From NCBI GenBank assembly GCA_016791205.1, contig JAEUNH010000122.1:1-34297 (forward strand): a DNA stretch of 34,297 nucleotides, given 5' to 3'. Each line of letters opens with the position of its first letter. Positions within the stretch are counted from its first letter, which is position 1. This DNA is from Rhodocyclaceae bacterium. GTDB taxonomy: Bacteria; Pseudomonadota; Gammaproteobacteria; Burkholderiales; Rhodocyclaceae. Made by a program: the position numbers and the translations under genes. Under the pieces are notes generated by a model. It was not told the DNA's origin, made no database searches, and worked only from the letters and a program-made list of their open reading frames with translations. Shown here one piece after another: positions 8,072-17,110 of the stretch.

Positions 8072-8933
8072 CGGCGCGCATTACCGTCCGCTTGAAGTCC
8101 TGATACCAGGCGTACATGGCGGCGAACACCGGCCCCGGCCGGCCCGTGCCGACCGGCCGGCCGTCGAGCAGGACGATCGGCAGCACCTCCTTGGTGGAGG
8201 AGGTCATCCACAACTCGTCGGCGCCGCGCGCCTCCGCCTCCGCCACCGGCCGTACCTCGGCCGGCAGGCCGTGGGCGGCGGCCAGTTCCAGCACCACGTC
8301 GTAGGTGATGCCGGGCAGCATCAGATGGTCCTTCGGCGGCGCCAGCAGCACGCCCCCCTTCACGGCGAAGATGTTGGAGGCGGCGCCCTCGGTCATGCAG
8401 CCGTCGCGGAACAGGATGGTCTCGATGCAGCCGGCCTCGACCGCCTGCTGGCGCAGCAGGCAGTTGGCCAGCAGCGAGATGGTTTTCAGGTCGCAGCGCA
8501 GCCAGCGGATGTCGGGGGCGGAAATCGTCGCGATGCCCTGCTCGCGCTGCGCCGGCGGCGGGGTGAGCAGCGGTTCGGACATGATGTACACGGTCGGTGT
8601 CACCCGTGCCGGGAAGGCGTGGTTGCGCCGGGTGTCGGCGCCGCGGGTGATCTGCAGGTACACCGACTGGTCCTCGCCGGCATTGCGGGCGACGATCTCG
8701 CCGATCAGCCGTGCCCACTCCGCCGCGCCGAGCGGATCGGCGAGGCGGATGCCGTCGAGCGTCTGGCGCAGGCGGGCCAGGTGCTCGGCCAGGCGGAAGG
8801 GCCGCCGCGAATAGACCGGGATCACCTCGTAGGCGCCGTCGCCGAAGAGGAAGCCGCGGTCCATCGCCGACACCTTCGCCTCGGCGATCGGCATGAACTG
8901 CCCGTCGAGATATATGGTCGTCACTGGAACCAC
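8064..8933 (-). CDS. dat: D-amino acid aminotransferase (PLP class IV)
   Basis: The 289-residue fold-type IV transaminase carries MDRGFLFGDGAYEVIPVY (24-41) and the PLP lysine Lys150 in RCDLKTISLLAN. The stretch ITRGADTRRNHAFP (95-108) fits the RGxxxRxHxFP signature of D-alanine aminotransferases better than branched-chain aminotransferases or aminodeoxychorismate lyases. It would interconvert D-alanine and D-glutamate. Lying directly after the D-Ala-D-Ala carboxypeptidase gene dacA, it could recycle or supply peptidoglycan D-amino acids. The ATG at 8931-8933 lies inside the end of dacA (13-base overlap); a GTG three codons later is an alternative. Aminodeoxychorismate lyase is the main competing assignment. 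Confidence 0.85.
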   Translation of the reverse strand: MVPVTTIYLDGQFMPIAEAKVSAMDRGFLFGDGAYEVIPVYSRRPFRLAEHLARLRQTLDGIRLADPLGAAEWARLIGEIVARNAGEDQSVYLQITRGADTRRNHAFPARVTPTVYIMSEPLLTPPPAQREQGIATISAPDIRWLRCDLKTISLLANCLLRQQAVEAGCIETILFRDGCMTEGAASNIFAVKGGVLLAPPKDHLMLPGITYDVVLELAAAHGLPAEVRPVAEAEARGADELWMTSSTKEVLPIVLLDGRPVGTGRPGPVFAAMYAWYQDFKRTVMRAGE

Positions 8934-10045
8934 AAACGCATCGTGTCCCAGGCCCGGCCGAAGAGGCCGGCCACCGGCACGGTTTCCAGCGCCACCACCG
9001 GATATTCGCCGAAGGGCTTGTCGTCGAGCGCGAGCTGCAAGGTGGCGATGCGCTGGCCCTTCTGCACCGGCGCCATCAGCGGCTGGTTGCTGACCAGGCT
9101 GGCCTTGAGCTTCTCGGCCATGCCCCTGGGCAGGGACAGCGTGAAGTCGTCGAGAAAGCCGGCCTTGACGTTGTTCTGGGCGCCCTTCCAGACCTTGAGC
9201 TGCGACACCGCCTGGTCCCTGGCGTAGAGCTTGACCGCGTCGAAGTACTGGAAGCCGAAGTTGAGCAGCTTCTGCGATTCCTGGGTGCGCAGGCCGTCCG
9301 AAGCCGTGCCCATGACCACTGAAACGAGGCGCCGCGAGCCGCGCTTGGCCGAAGCGACCAGGCAGAAGCCGGCGCTCTCGGTGTGGCCGGTCTTGACGCC
9401 ATCCACGGCGGGATCGAGCCAGAGCAGGCGGTTGCGGTTGGCCTGGCTGATGCGGTTGTAGGTGTACTCGCGCAGGGCGTAGAGCGGGTAGTGCTCGGGG
9501 TAATCGCGGATCAGCGCCGCCGCCAGCGTGCCCAGGTCGCGCGCCGTGGTGTAGTGCTGCGGGTCGGGCATGCCGGTGGCGTTCACGAAATGGGTGCTCT
9601 TCAGGCCGAGCCGCTGCGCCTCGCGGTTCATCAGCTGGGCGAAGGCTTCCTCGGAGCCGGCCGTCGCCTCGGCCAGCGCCACGCTGGCGTCGTTGCCCGA
9701 CTGGACGATCATGCCGCGCATCAGTTCGTCCACGCTGACCGGGCGCTTGGGCTCGATGAACATGCGCGAGCCGGCGGCCTTCCAGGCCCGCTCGGAGACC
9801 GGCACTGCCTGCTCGGGGGCGAGCTTCTTCTCCCTGAGCGCGCCCAGCACCACGTAGGCCGTCATCAACTTGGTGAGCGAGGCCGGCTCGACCCGCTCGT
9901 CGGGGTTGTAGGAGGCCAGCGCCTGGCCGGTGGCGTAGTCCAGCAGCAGCCAGGATTTCGCCGCCACCGTCGGGGCCTGGGGCAGGATCTGCGCCTGGGT
10001 CAGGGCGGAAACAGCCATTGCGACAAGAAAAGCAAGAAACTTCAT
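8921..10045 (-). CDS. dacA: D-alanyl-D-alanine carboxypeptidase (PBP5/6 type)
   Basis: The 374-residue precursor has a signal peptide (about 1-19, ending ALTQAQ). The penicillin-binding motifs are SLTK (Ser56-Lys59), SGN (116-118) and KTG (218-220). After the catalytic domain comes the beta-rich PBP5 C-terminal domain and a final amphipathic segment (GRAWDTMRLWFQ) that would tether it to the inner membrane. It trims the terminal D-Ala from pentapeptides and limits cross-linking. The ATG at 10043-10045 is preceded by a perfect TATAAT, so dacA probably also starts its own transcript covering dat, DUF493, lipB and lipA. Confidence 0.96.
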   Translation of the reverse strand: MKFLAFLVAMAVSALTQAQILPQAPTVAAKSWLLLDYATGQALASYNPDERVEPASLTKLMTAYVVLGALREKKLAPEQAVPVSERAWKAAGSRMFIEPKRPVSVDELMRGMIVQSGNDASVALAEATAGSEEAFAQLMNREAQRLGLKSTHFVNATGMPDPQHYTTARDLGTLAAALIRDYPEHYPLYALREYTYNRISQANRNRLLWLDPAVDGVKTGHTESAGFCLVASAKRGSRRLVSVVMGTASDGLRTQESQKLLNFGFQYFDAVKLYARDQAVSQLKVWKGAQNNVKAGFLDDFTLSLPRGMAEKLKASLVSNQPLMAPVQKGQRIATLQLALDDKPFGEYPVVALETVPVAGLFGRAWDTMRLWFQ

Positions 10046-10072
10046 GGAGTTGAAACCTTGGAAAGGGGTCAA

Positions 10073-10078
10073 ATTATA
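10073..10078 (-). promoter_or_regulatory. -10 box for dacA
   Basis: A perfect TATAAT on the minus strand lies in the 49-base gap between rlpA and dacA. It would give a leader of roughly 20 bases. No good -35 hexamer is seen at 16-18 bases, so the promoter may be weak or activator dependent. Confidence 0.45.
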
Positions 10079-10094
10079 CGTCAGTGGCCCAGGC

Positions 10095-11201
10095 CTAGCG
10101 CTGCACAACGAAAGGTTTGAAGGCCAGTGCCTCGCGGATGCGCTCGGCGACGCGGCCGGCCTCCTGGGCGTCGCGGTAGGGGCCCAGGTGCAGGCGGTAC
10201 ATGCCGTCCTTGGCATGGACATGGATGGCTTCGCCGAGCCAGTCGAGCTGGCGCTGGAGGCGGGCGCGGAAGCTTTCGGCGTTGTCCTGGCTGCCGAAGG
10301 CGCCCAATTGCAGGAAGGTGCCGCGCAGCTCCTGCACGGCGGGCAGGGGCGGCGCTTCTGCGGGGGCCGGGGCGGCGGCGACCAGTTCGGCGATCGGGTC
10401 GCCCGCGGCGACCGGCGGCGCCGGCTTGGCCGCCAGCAGCGTCTCGCCCGGCAGGATGCTCTCCACCTCGACCTGGGCGCTGCCGCTGCCGATGTAGCCG
10501 AGCTTCCAGGCGGCGGCGTAGGAGAGGTCGATGAGGCGCTCGTGGAGGAAGGGGCCGCGGTCGTTGACGCGCACCACCACCGATTTGCCGTTGGCGAGAT
10601 TGGTGACGCGGGCGTAGCTGGGGATCGGCAGCGTCGGGTGCGCCGCGGTCATGGCGAACATGTCGTAGGGCTCGCCGATCGAGGTCTTCTGGCCGTGGAA
10701 CTTGCGGCCGTACCAGCTGCCGACGCCGCGCGCCTTGTAGGGCTTCAATTCCTGCGACGGGACGTAGTCCTTGCCGAGCACGGAATAGGGCCGGTTGGCG
10801 AAGCGGTGCAGCGGCTCGGCGCGCGGCTCGGCGTCGGGCACGGCGTCGAGGTTGCCGGGGACGCTGTCGCCCGGCCCGTCGTCCTGGTAAAACCCGCCGC
10901 CGCGCTTGAGGCTGTATTGCGGCTTCGGCGGCGCCGGCTTCGCGGCAGCGGGCGGCGCAACCGACTCGTCGCGCTCGATGCTGCGCGGCGGCTGCGAGCC
11001 GCAGCCGGCCAGCAAAACCATGAGTGCGGCAGCACAGGCGGCGCAGTCCGGCCGCCGGGCCGACCCAAGGCCGGACGGCACGCGCCGGAGGCGCAATCCG
11101 CACAGCAGCCGATTTGCCGCGACCGGTAACACCCGAGCGCAGCGAGCCAGCAGGCTCCTCCCCGCGAGGGGAGGCTGGGAGGGGCGGGCCGATCTCATCA
11201 T
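10095..11201 (-). CDS. rlpA: RlpA septal ring lytic transglycosylase-like lipoprotein
   Basis: The downstream part is clearly RlpA. It has a lipobox (LLAGC), a double-psi beta-barrel domain (GVGSWYGRKFHGQKTSIGE through VRVNDRGPF, with the TAAHPTLP histidine and NDRGP aspartate) and a C-terminal SPOR domain (GTFLQLGAFGSQDNAESF to the end). RlpA enzymes cleave glycan strands stripped of stem peptides, and SPOR binds such denuded septal glycan. The start is uncertain. The ATG at 11201 overlaps the rodA stop but places the lipobox cysteine at residue 67, after about 50 residues encoded by a repeat-like GC hairpin element. A GTG at 11079-11081 would leave a more normal 26-residue signal peptide, and an ATG at 11021 leaves too short a one. 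The coordinates give the longest form. Confidence 0.88.
   Translation of the reverse strand: MMRSARPSQPPLAGRSLLARCARVLPVAANRLLCGLRLRRVPSGLGSARRPDCAACAAALMVLLAGCGSQPPRSIERDESVAPPAAAKPAPPKPQYSLKRGGGFYQDDGPGDSVPGNLDAVPDAEPRAEPLHRFANRPYSVLGKDYVPSQELKPYKARGVGSWYGRKFHGQKTSIGEPYDMFAMTAAHPTLPIPSYARVTNLANGKSVVVRVNDRGPFLHERLIDLSYAAAWKLGYIGSGSAQVEVESILPGETLLAAKPAPPVAAGDPIAELVAAAPAPAEAPPLPAVQELRGTFLQLGAFGSQDNAESFRARLQRQLDWLGEAIHVHAKDGMYRLHLGPYRDAQEAGRVAERIREALAFKPFVVQR
11046..11190 (+). repeat. Modular GC hairpin element, copy A (rodA/rlpA)
   Basis: The element has three modules. At 11051-11070 lies CCGCCGGGCCGACCCAAGG. Next comes a small GCGCC/GGCGC hairpin, then GACCGGTAACACCC. A GC hairpin follows (CCTCCCC 11157-11163 with GGGGAGG 11168-11174). 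The same order appears on the minus strand of copy B (27123-27237), including the shared CCGCCGGGCCGxCCCAAGG. It overlaps the assumed 5' end of rlpA. Similarity was judged by eye. Confidence 0.55.
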
Positions 11202-12301
11202 TTCTGCACGAGCATCCGGTGCTTGTGGATGCTCATCAGTATGCCCACGCCGGCGAACAGCGTCACCAGCGCCGTGCCGCCGTAGCTGACGAAGGGCAAC
11301 GGCACGCCCACCACCGGCAGGATGCCGCTGACCATGCCCATGTTGACGAAGGCGTAGGTGAAGAAGATCAGGGTGACGCTGCCGGCCAGCAGGCGCGAGA
11401 ACAGCGTTGGCGCGTTGGCGGCGACCATCAGGCCGCGGCCGATGATGAGGGCGTAGAGCACCAGCAGGAAGCTGTTGCCGAGCAGGCCGAACTCCTCGGA
11501 GAGCACGGCGAAGATGAAGTCGGTGTGCCGCTCGGGGATGAACTCGAGGTGGGTCTGGGTGCCGTTGCCCAAGCCCTTGCCGAGGATGCCGCCGGAGCCC
11601 ACCGCGATGGTGGACTGGATGATGTGGAAGCCCTTGCCGAGCGGATCGGCCTCGGGGTCGATCAGCGTCAGGATGCGCTGCCGCTGATAGTCGTGCAGCA
11701 GGGTCCAGGCGAAGGGCAGGCTGGCCAGGCCGCCGAAGACCAGCGTGGCCATGACCTTCCAGGACAGCCCCGCCAGGAAGATCACGAAGAAGCCGGCGGC
11801 GAAGACCAGGATCGCCGTGCCCAGGTCCGGCTGGCGGGCGATCAGGGCCACCGGCAGCAGCAGGATCAGCGCCGCGACCACCCAGTCGCGCGCCCGCAGC
11901 ATGGCTTCGTGCTTCTGGAAGTACCAGGCCAGCATCAGCGGCATGGCGATCTTCATGATCTCCGAGGGCTGGATGCGCATGAAGCCGAGGTTGAGCCAGC
12001 GCCGCGCCCCCTTCGAGACGTCGCCGAACAGCGCCACCGCCACCAGCAGCAGCACGCCGGCGACGTAGAGCGGCAGCGCCAGGTGCATCAGGCGCTGCGG
12101 CGGCACCTGGGCCGCCAGCCGCATCACCACCAGCGCCACGGCCAGGTTGAGGAACTGGTTGTTGAGCCGCTCCGGCGAGGCGCTGGTCAGCACCAGCAGG
12201 GCATAGCCGACCAGCAGGGCCAGCATGCCGAGCAGCGCCGGGTCGATCGGCGCGGCCAGCTTCTGCCACCATTCGCGCGGACGGAAGGCCAGCTCAGTCA
12301 C
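11198..12301 (-). CDS. rodA: Rod shape-determining SEDS glycosyltransferase
   Basis: This 367-residue polytopic membrane protein of the FtsW/RodA/SpoVE family contains TLIDPEADPLGKGFHIIQSTIAVGSGG, GNGTQTHLEFIPERHTDFIFAVLSEEFG and VGVPLPFVSYGG. These are the conserved extracytoplasmic loops of SEDS peptidoglycan polymerases. It polymerises lipid II together with PBP2 (next gene upstream) in the elongasome. It starts with GTG (12299-12301) overlapping the mrdA stop by eight bases. Confidence 0.97.
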   Translation of the reverse strand: MTELAFRPREWWQKLAAPIDPALLGMLALLVGYALLVLTSASPERLNNQFLNLAVALVVMRLAAQVPPQRLMHLALPLYVAGVLLLVAVALFGDVSKGARRWLNLGFMRIQPSEIMKIAMPLMLAWYFQKHEAMLRARDWVVAALILLLPVALIARQPDLGTAILVFAAGFFVIFLAGLSWKVMATLVFGGLASLPFAWTLLHDYQRQRILTLIDPEADPLGKGFHIIQSTIAVGSGGILGKGLGNGTQTHLEFIPERHTDFIFAVLSEEFGLLGNSFLLVLYALIIGRGLMVAANAPTLFSRLLAGSVTLIFFTYAFVNMGMVSGILPVVGVPLPFVSYGGTALVTLFAGVGILMSIHKHRMLVQK

Positions 12302-14192
12302 CCTCCACCTCCTCCTCGAACTCGGGCGCCGCGTCCTTGGGCAGCTTGCCGAGCAGCCAGTAGTCGAGCACCTGGCGGGCGATCGGCGCCGCCGACTGGG
12401 CGCCGAAGCCGCCGTTCTCCACCAGCACCGCCAGGGCGATGGTCGGCTGGTCGGCCGGCGCGAAAGCGATGAACAGGGCGTGGTCGCGCAGCCGTTCGCT
12501 GACCTTGCCGGCCTCGTACTTGCCGCCCTTGAGGCTGAACACCTGGGCCGTGCCGGTCTTGCCGGCGGAGGTATATTCCGCCCCGGCGAAGGCGCGGGCG
12601 CCGGTGCCCTCCTTGTTCACGCCGACCATGGCCTGGCGGATCACCTCGACGTTGGCCGGCTTGAGCGGCAGGGTGCGCAGCGGTTCGGGCTCGATCGGGA
12701 CCCGCTCGCCGGTGTTGATGTTCTCGATGTGCCTGACCAGGTGCGGCCGGAACAGCACGCCGTTGCTGGCGATGGCGGCGGTGGCCTGGGCCAGCTGGAT
12801 CGGCGTGTAGGCGTTGTAGCCCTGGCCGATGCCGATGGAGACGGTCTCGCCGGCATACCATTTCTGCTGCTCGGGCTTTCTGAAGCGCTTGCGCTTCCAT
12901 TCCTGCGAGGGCAGCACGCCCTCCGACTCGCCCTCGATGTCGATGCCGGTCCTCTGGCCCAGGCCGAGCTGGCGCATGAAGGCCGAGATGGCGTCGATGC
13001 CCATGTCGTTGGCCAGCACGTAGTAGTAGGTGTCGCAGGACTGCACGATCGACGTGTACATGTCCACGATGCCGTGGCCGCCCTTCTTGTCGTCGCGGAA
13101 GGTGTGGCCGCCGAAATTGAAGAAGCCCGGATCGGAAATGGTCTGTTGCGGCGTGCGTTTGCCGGTCTCGAGGGCTGCCAGCGCCATGAAGGGCTTGAAG
13201 GTCGAGCCGGGCGGGTAGGCGCCGTTGAGTGCGCGGTTGACCATCGGCTTGTCCTCGGAGGTATTGAGCCCTTCCCAGTCCTGCGGGCTGATGCCGTCGA
13301 CGAACAGATTGGGGTCGTAGCCCGGCATCGACACCAGCGCCAGGATGCCGCCGGTCGCCGGCTCGATCGCCACCAGGGCCCCGCGGCGCTGGCCGAAGGC
13401 CCGCTCCACCACCTGCTGCAGCTTGGCGTCGAGGGTCAGCACCAGGTTGTTGCCGGGCAGCGGCGCGGTGCGCGCCAGCACCCGCACGGCCCGGCCGCCG
13501 GCATCCACCTCGACCTGCTCGAAGCCGGTCTGGCCGTGCAGCTCGAACTCGTACTTCTGCTCCAGCCCGGTCTTGCCGAAGTGCTCGGTGCCGCGGTAGT
13601 TGTCCTCCGCGCCCTGCCGCTCGATGGCGCCCAGGTCGCGGTCGTTCACCCGGCCGATGTAGCCCAGGGCATGCGAAGCGAGTTCGCCCTGCGGATACTG
13701 GCGGAACAGCCGCGCCTTGATCTCGACGCCCGGGAAGCGGTAGCGCTGGGCGATGAAGCGCGCCACCTCCTCGTCGGTCAGCCGGGTGCGGATCGGCAGC
13801 GACTCGAAGTTCTTGCTCTCCTCGAGCAGTTTCCTGAAGCGCTTGCGGTCCTTGGGCTGGATGTCGACGACGCCGGCCAGGGCGTTGATGACGGCCTCCA
13901 GGTCGGCCACCTTGCCCGGCGTGATCTCCAGGGTGTAGGCGGAATAGTTGCGCGCCAGCACCAGGCCGTTGCGGTCGACGATGACGCCGCGGTTGGGCAC
14001 GATCGGCACCAGCGAGATGCGGTTGTCCTCGGCGCGCGTCCGGTAATGCTCGTGCTGCACCACCTGCAGCCAGAAGAAGCGGGTGAACAGCAGGAAGAAG
14101 GCCAGCAGCACCAGCGCGCCGGCGACGGCCAGGCGCCTCTGGAAGCGCTCGATCTCCTGCTCGGGATTCTTGAACTCGGCCGGCTTGAGCAT
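12294..14192 (-). CDS. mrdA: Penicillin-binding protein 2 (elongasome transpeptidase)
   Basis: The 632-residue product has a single N-terminal anchor (about 21-42), a PBP dimerisation domain beginning IVPNRGVIVDRNG, and the transpeptidase domain. Motifs are STFK (Ser330-Lys333), SCD (385-387) and KTGT (545-548). It cross-links the glycan made by RodA during side-wall growth. The ATG (14190-14192) overlaps the mreD stop by one base. The tail is acidic (EFEEEVEGD), which is not unusual. Confidence 0.97.
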   Translation of the reverse strand: MLKPAEFKNPEQEIERFQRRLAVAGALVLLAFFLLFTRFFWLQVVQHEHYRTRAEDNRISLVPIVPNRGVIVDRNGLVLARNYSAYTLEITPGKVADLEAVINALAGVVDIQPKDRKRFRKLLEESKNFESLPIRTRLTDEEVARFIAQRYRFPGVEIKARLFRQYPQGELASHALGYIGRVNDRDLGAIERQGAEDNYRGTEHFGKTGLEQKYEFELHGQTGFEQVEVDAGGRAVRVLARTAPLPGNNLVLTLDAKLQQVVERAFGQRRGALVAIEPATGGILALVSMPGYDPNLFVDGISPQDWEGLNTSEDKPMVNRALNGAYPPGSTFKPFMALAALETGKRTPQQTISDPGFFNFGGHTFRDDKKGGHGIVDMYTSIVQSCDTYYYVLANDMGIDAISAFMRQLGLGQRTGIDIEGESEGVLPSQEWKRKRFRKPEQQKWYAGETVSIGIGQGYNAYTPIQLAQATAAIASNGVLFRPHLVRHIENINTGERVPIEPEPLRTLPLKPANVEVIRQAMVGVNKEGTGARAFAGAEYTSAGKTGTAQVFSLKGGKYEAGKVSERLRDHALFIAFAPADQPTIALAVLVENGGFGAQSAAPIARQVLDYWLLGKLPKDAAPEFEEEVEGD

Positions 14193-14719
14193 CAGATCGG
14201 GCGGTTTTCGTCGCGCTCGACGGGCTGGTACTGCGGCAGCAGCAGCACGAAGGTGAGCGGGAACCAGAGCAGCGCACCGCTGAAGCTGCCGAGGAAAAAG
14301 CCCCAGCCGGGGAAGTCGGCGCCGCCCGCCATCCGGGTGACGACCATCACCAGCTGGGTGGCCAGCAGCATCGGCAGGACGTGCAGCGCTTGTTGCGCCA
14401 GCGGGAACCAGAGGATGCGGCGCGACAGCCCGCCGCCGGCGTAGGCGAGCAGCAGGTAGGCCAGCGGATGCTGGCCCATCACGCTGCCGGAGGCGACGTC
14501 CATCAACAGGCCGGCGACGAAGGCGGTGCCCATGCCGACCCGCTGCGGCTCGCGCACGCTCCAGAAGGCCAGCACCAGCGCCACCCAGTCCGGCACGCCG
14601 ACGGCATGGCCGAGCGGGATCAGGTCGAGGAAGAAGGCGGCCGCCAGCGAGAACAGGATGAACCACTGCTTGACCGGCAGCAGGATGCGGCGCGAGCTGT
14701 GGGTGGGCTGGATCGCCAT
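14192..14719 (-). CDS. mreD: Rod shape-determining protein MreD
   Basis: This 175-residue integral membrane protein has five to six hydrophobic segments. The family's central DWVALVLAFWSV, GLLMDVASGSVMGQHPLAYLLLAY and LLWFPLTFVLLLP stretches are visible. MreD binds MreC in the inner membrane as part of the elongasome. It starts six bases after the mreC stop and its own stop overlaps the mrdA start. Confidence 0.93.
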   Translation of the reverse strand: MAIQPTHSSRRILLPVKQWFILFSLAAAFFLDLIPLGHAVGVPDWVALVLAFWSVREPQRVGMGTAFVAGLLMDVASGSVMGQHPLAYLLLAYAGGGLSRRILWFPLAQQALHVLPMLLATQLVMVVTRMAGGADFPGWGFFLGSFSGALLWFPLTFVLLLPQYQPVERDENRPI

Positions 14720-14725
14720 GCCGGC

Positions 14726-15640
14726 TTACTCCTTCTTCCTCGCCCTGCGGCCCTTGAGCGGCTTGTCGCGCGCCTCGGTTTCCTCCACCTGGGGCGGCAG
14801 CGGCTCGCGCGCGCCGAGGATCAGCACCTGGCCGTGCTTTTCCACGCCGGCCACCGGTTCGCAGAGGATGCGGGCGAAGGAATAGGCGGCATCGCGGTCC
14901 ACCCGCGCCACTCTGGCCACCGGCAAGCCGGGCTGGTAGACGCCGTCCAGGCCGGAGGTGACGAGGAGGTCGCCCGGCTGCACGTCGGCGTTGGCGGCCA
15001 GAAAGCGCAACTCGAGCTGGCCGCCCGAGGCGCCGAACAGCACGGTGCGCAATCCGCTGCGCAGGATCTTCACCGGCACCGCCTGGTTCTTGTCAGTGAC
15101 CAGGGTCACTTCGCTCTGCAGCGGGAAGACGCGGGTCACCTGGCCCAGCACGCCGGACTCGTCCACCACCGCCTGGCCGCCGGCGATGCCGTGCTGGCTG
15201 CCCTTGTCGACGATGACCCGGCGGCTGAAGGGGTCGCGCGCCGTGTACAGGATTTCCGCCAGGGTGCCGGAGACCGGCTGGCGGGCTCTCATGTCGAGCA
15301 GCTCGCGCAGGCGCTGGTTTTCCAGCTCCAGGTGCTGCTGGCGCAGCAGCCAGTTGGCGGACTCCAGCTCCTTGCGCTTGAGCTCGGCGTTTTCCTGCTG
15401 CACCGCGCCGAGGCGGCTGAAATAGGCGCCCACCTGCTCGTACAGGTCCACCGGGGTGTAGGCGGCGCGCTGCAGGGGGTAGAGCGCCACCGCCACGCCC
15501 TGGCGGACCCATTCCAGGGTGCGGTACTTGAGGTCGAAGACCAGCAGGGCCAGGGAGAGGATGACGAAGAAGGCCAGCCGCGCCAGCGGCGCGGGACCGC
15601 GCTTGAAGAAGGGGGGCGGCGGGTGACCGACGACCGACAT
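14726..15640 (-). CDS. mreC: Rod shape-determining protein MreC
   Basis: The 304-residue product has a short cytoplasmic N-terminus, one membrane helix (FFVILSLALLVFDL), a coiled coil (about 75-120, AVQQENAELKRKELESANWLLRQQHLELENQRL region) and the periplasmic double beta-barrel (VVDKGSQHGIAGGQAVVDESGVLGQV, then LVTSGLDGVYQPGLPV). The C-terminus is a basic tail (RDKPLKGRRARKKE). MreC links cytoplasmic MreB with PBP2 and RodA. Confidence 0.95.
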   Translation of the reverse strand: MSVVGHPPPPFFKRGPAPLARLAFFVILSLALLVFDLKYRTLEWVRQGVAVALYPLQRAAYTPVDLYEQVGAYFSRLGAVQQENAELKRKELESANWLLRQQHLELENQRLRELLDMRARQPVSGTLAEILYTARDPFSRRVIVDKGSQHGIAGGQAVVDESGVLGQVTRVFPLQSEVTLVTDKNQAVPVKILRSGLRTVLFGASGGQLELRFLAANADVQPGDLLVTSGLDGVYQPGLPVARVARVDRDAAYSFARILCEPVAGVEKHGQVLILGAREPLPPQVEETEARDKPLKGRRARKKE

Positions 15641-15695
15641 CGGCGGCTACGAAGGCGAGCGCGGCAGCCGGCTGGAAGAGCCGTGCCGCACGCCC

Positions 15696-16766
<1,071 letters not shown>

Positions 16767-16775
16767 TCAATTGCC

Positions 16776-16782
16776 TATGATA
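16776..16782. promoter_or_regulatory. Overlapping divergent -10 boxes, mreB and gatC
   Basis: TATGATA reads as TATGAT on the plus strand (16776-16781) and TATCAT on the minus strand (16777-16782). It lies in the AT-rich 79-base gap between the divergent mreB and gatC genes. Each fits a -10 hexamer for the gene on its side, and both cannot be occupied at once. No strong -35 box is evident for either. Confidence 0.35.
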
Positions 16783-16818
16783 CTCTATTGCGCTCTGTAA
16801 TTTTAGTCCCCGCGCACC

Positions 16819-17106
16819 ATGTCCCTCAGCCTCGACCAGGTCCGGCGCATCGCCGAGCTCTCCCGCATCGAACTTGCCCCCGGCGAGGCCGAGCGCAGCC
16901 GCGAACAGTTGAATGGCATCTTCGGACTGATCGAAGCGATGCAGGCCGTGGATACCGCCGGCGTCGCACCGATGGCCCACGCCCGCGACCTCGCCCAGCG
17001 CCTGCGCGAGGACCGCGTCAGCGAGACCGACCGCCACGCGGACTTCCAGAAAGTCGCGCCGGAGGCCGAGGCCGGGCTGTATCTGGTGCCAAAAGTGATC
17101 GAGTAG
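16819..17106 (+). CDS. gatC: Aspartyl/glutamyl-tRNA amidotransferase subunit C
   Basis: This 95-residue GatC opens with [21 protein letters not shown] and later reads [21 protein letters not shown], typical of the family. GatC stabilises the GatA-GatB complex that converts misacylated Glu-tRNA(Gln) or Asp-tRNA(Asn) to the amidated forms. It is the first gene of the gat operon and ends four bases before gatA. Confidence 0.95.
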   Translation: MSLSLDQVRRIAELSRIELAPGEAERSREQLNGIFGLIEAMQAVDTAGVAPMAHARDLAQRLREDRVSETDRHADFQKVAPEAEAGLYLVPKVIE

Positions 17107-17110
17107 TCCC

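Noticed and set aside
8064..8933. Aminodeoxychorismate lyase (pabC) or branched-chain aminotransferase for the class IV transaminase.
   Set aside because: The RGxxxRxHxFP signature and location next to dacA fit D-amino acid aminotransferase better, though pabC cannot be excluded without a search.
11024..14444. Long plus-strand open frames antisense to rodA and mrdA.
   Set aside because: Composition is Gln/Arg/Gly/His-rich shadow coding; the minus strand holds complete SEDS and PBP2 genes with intact motifs.
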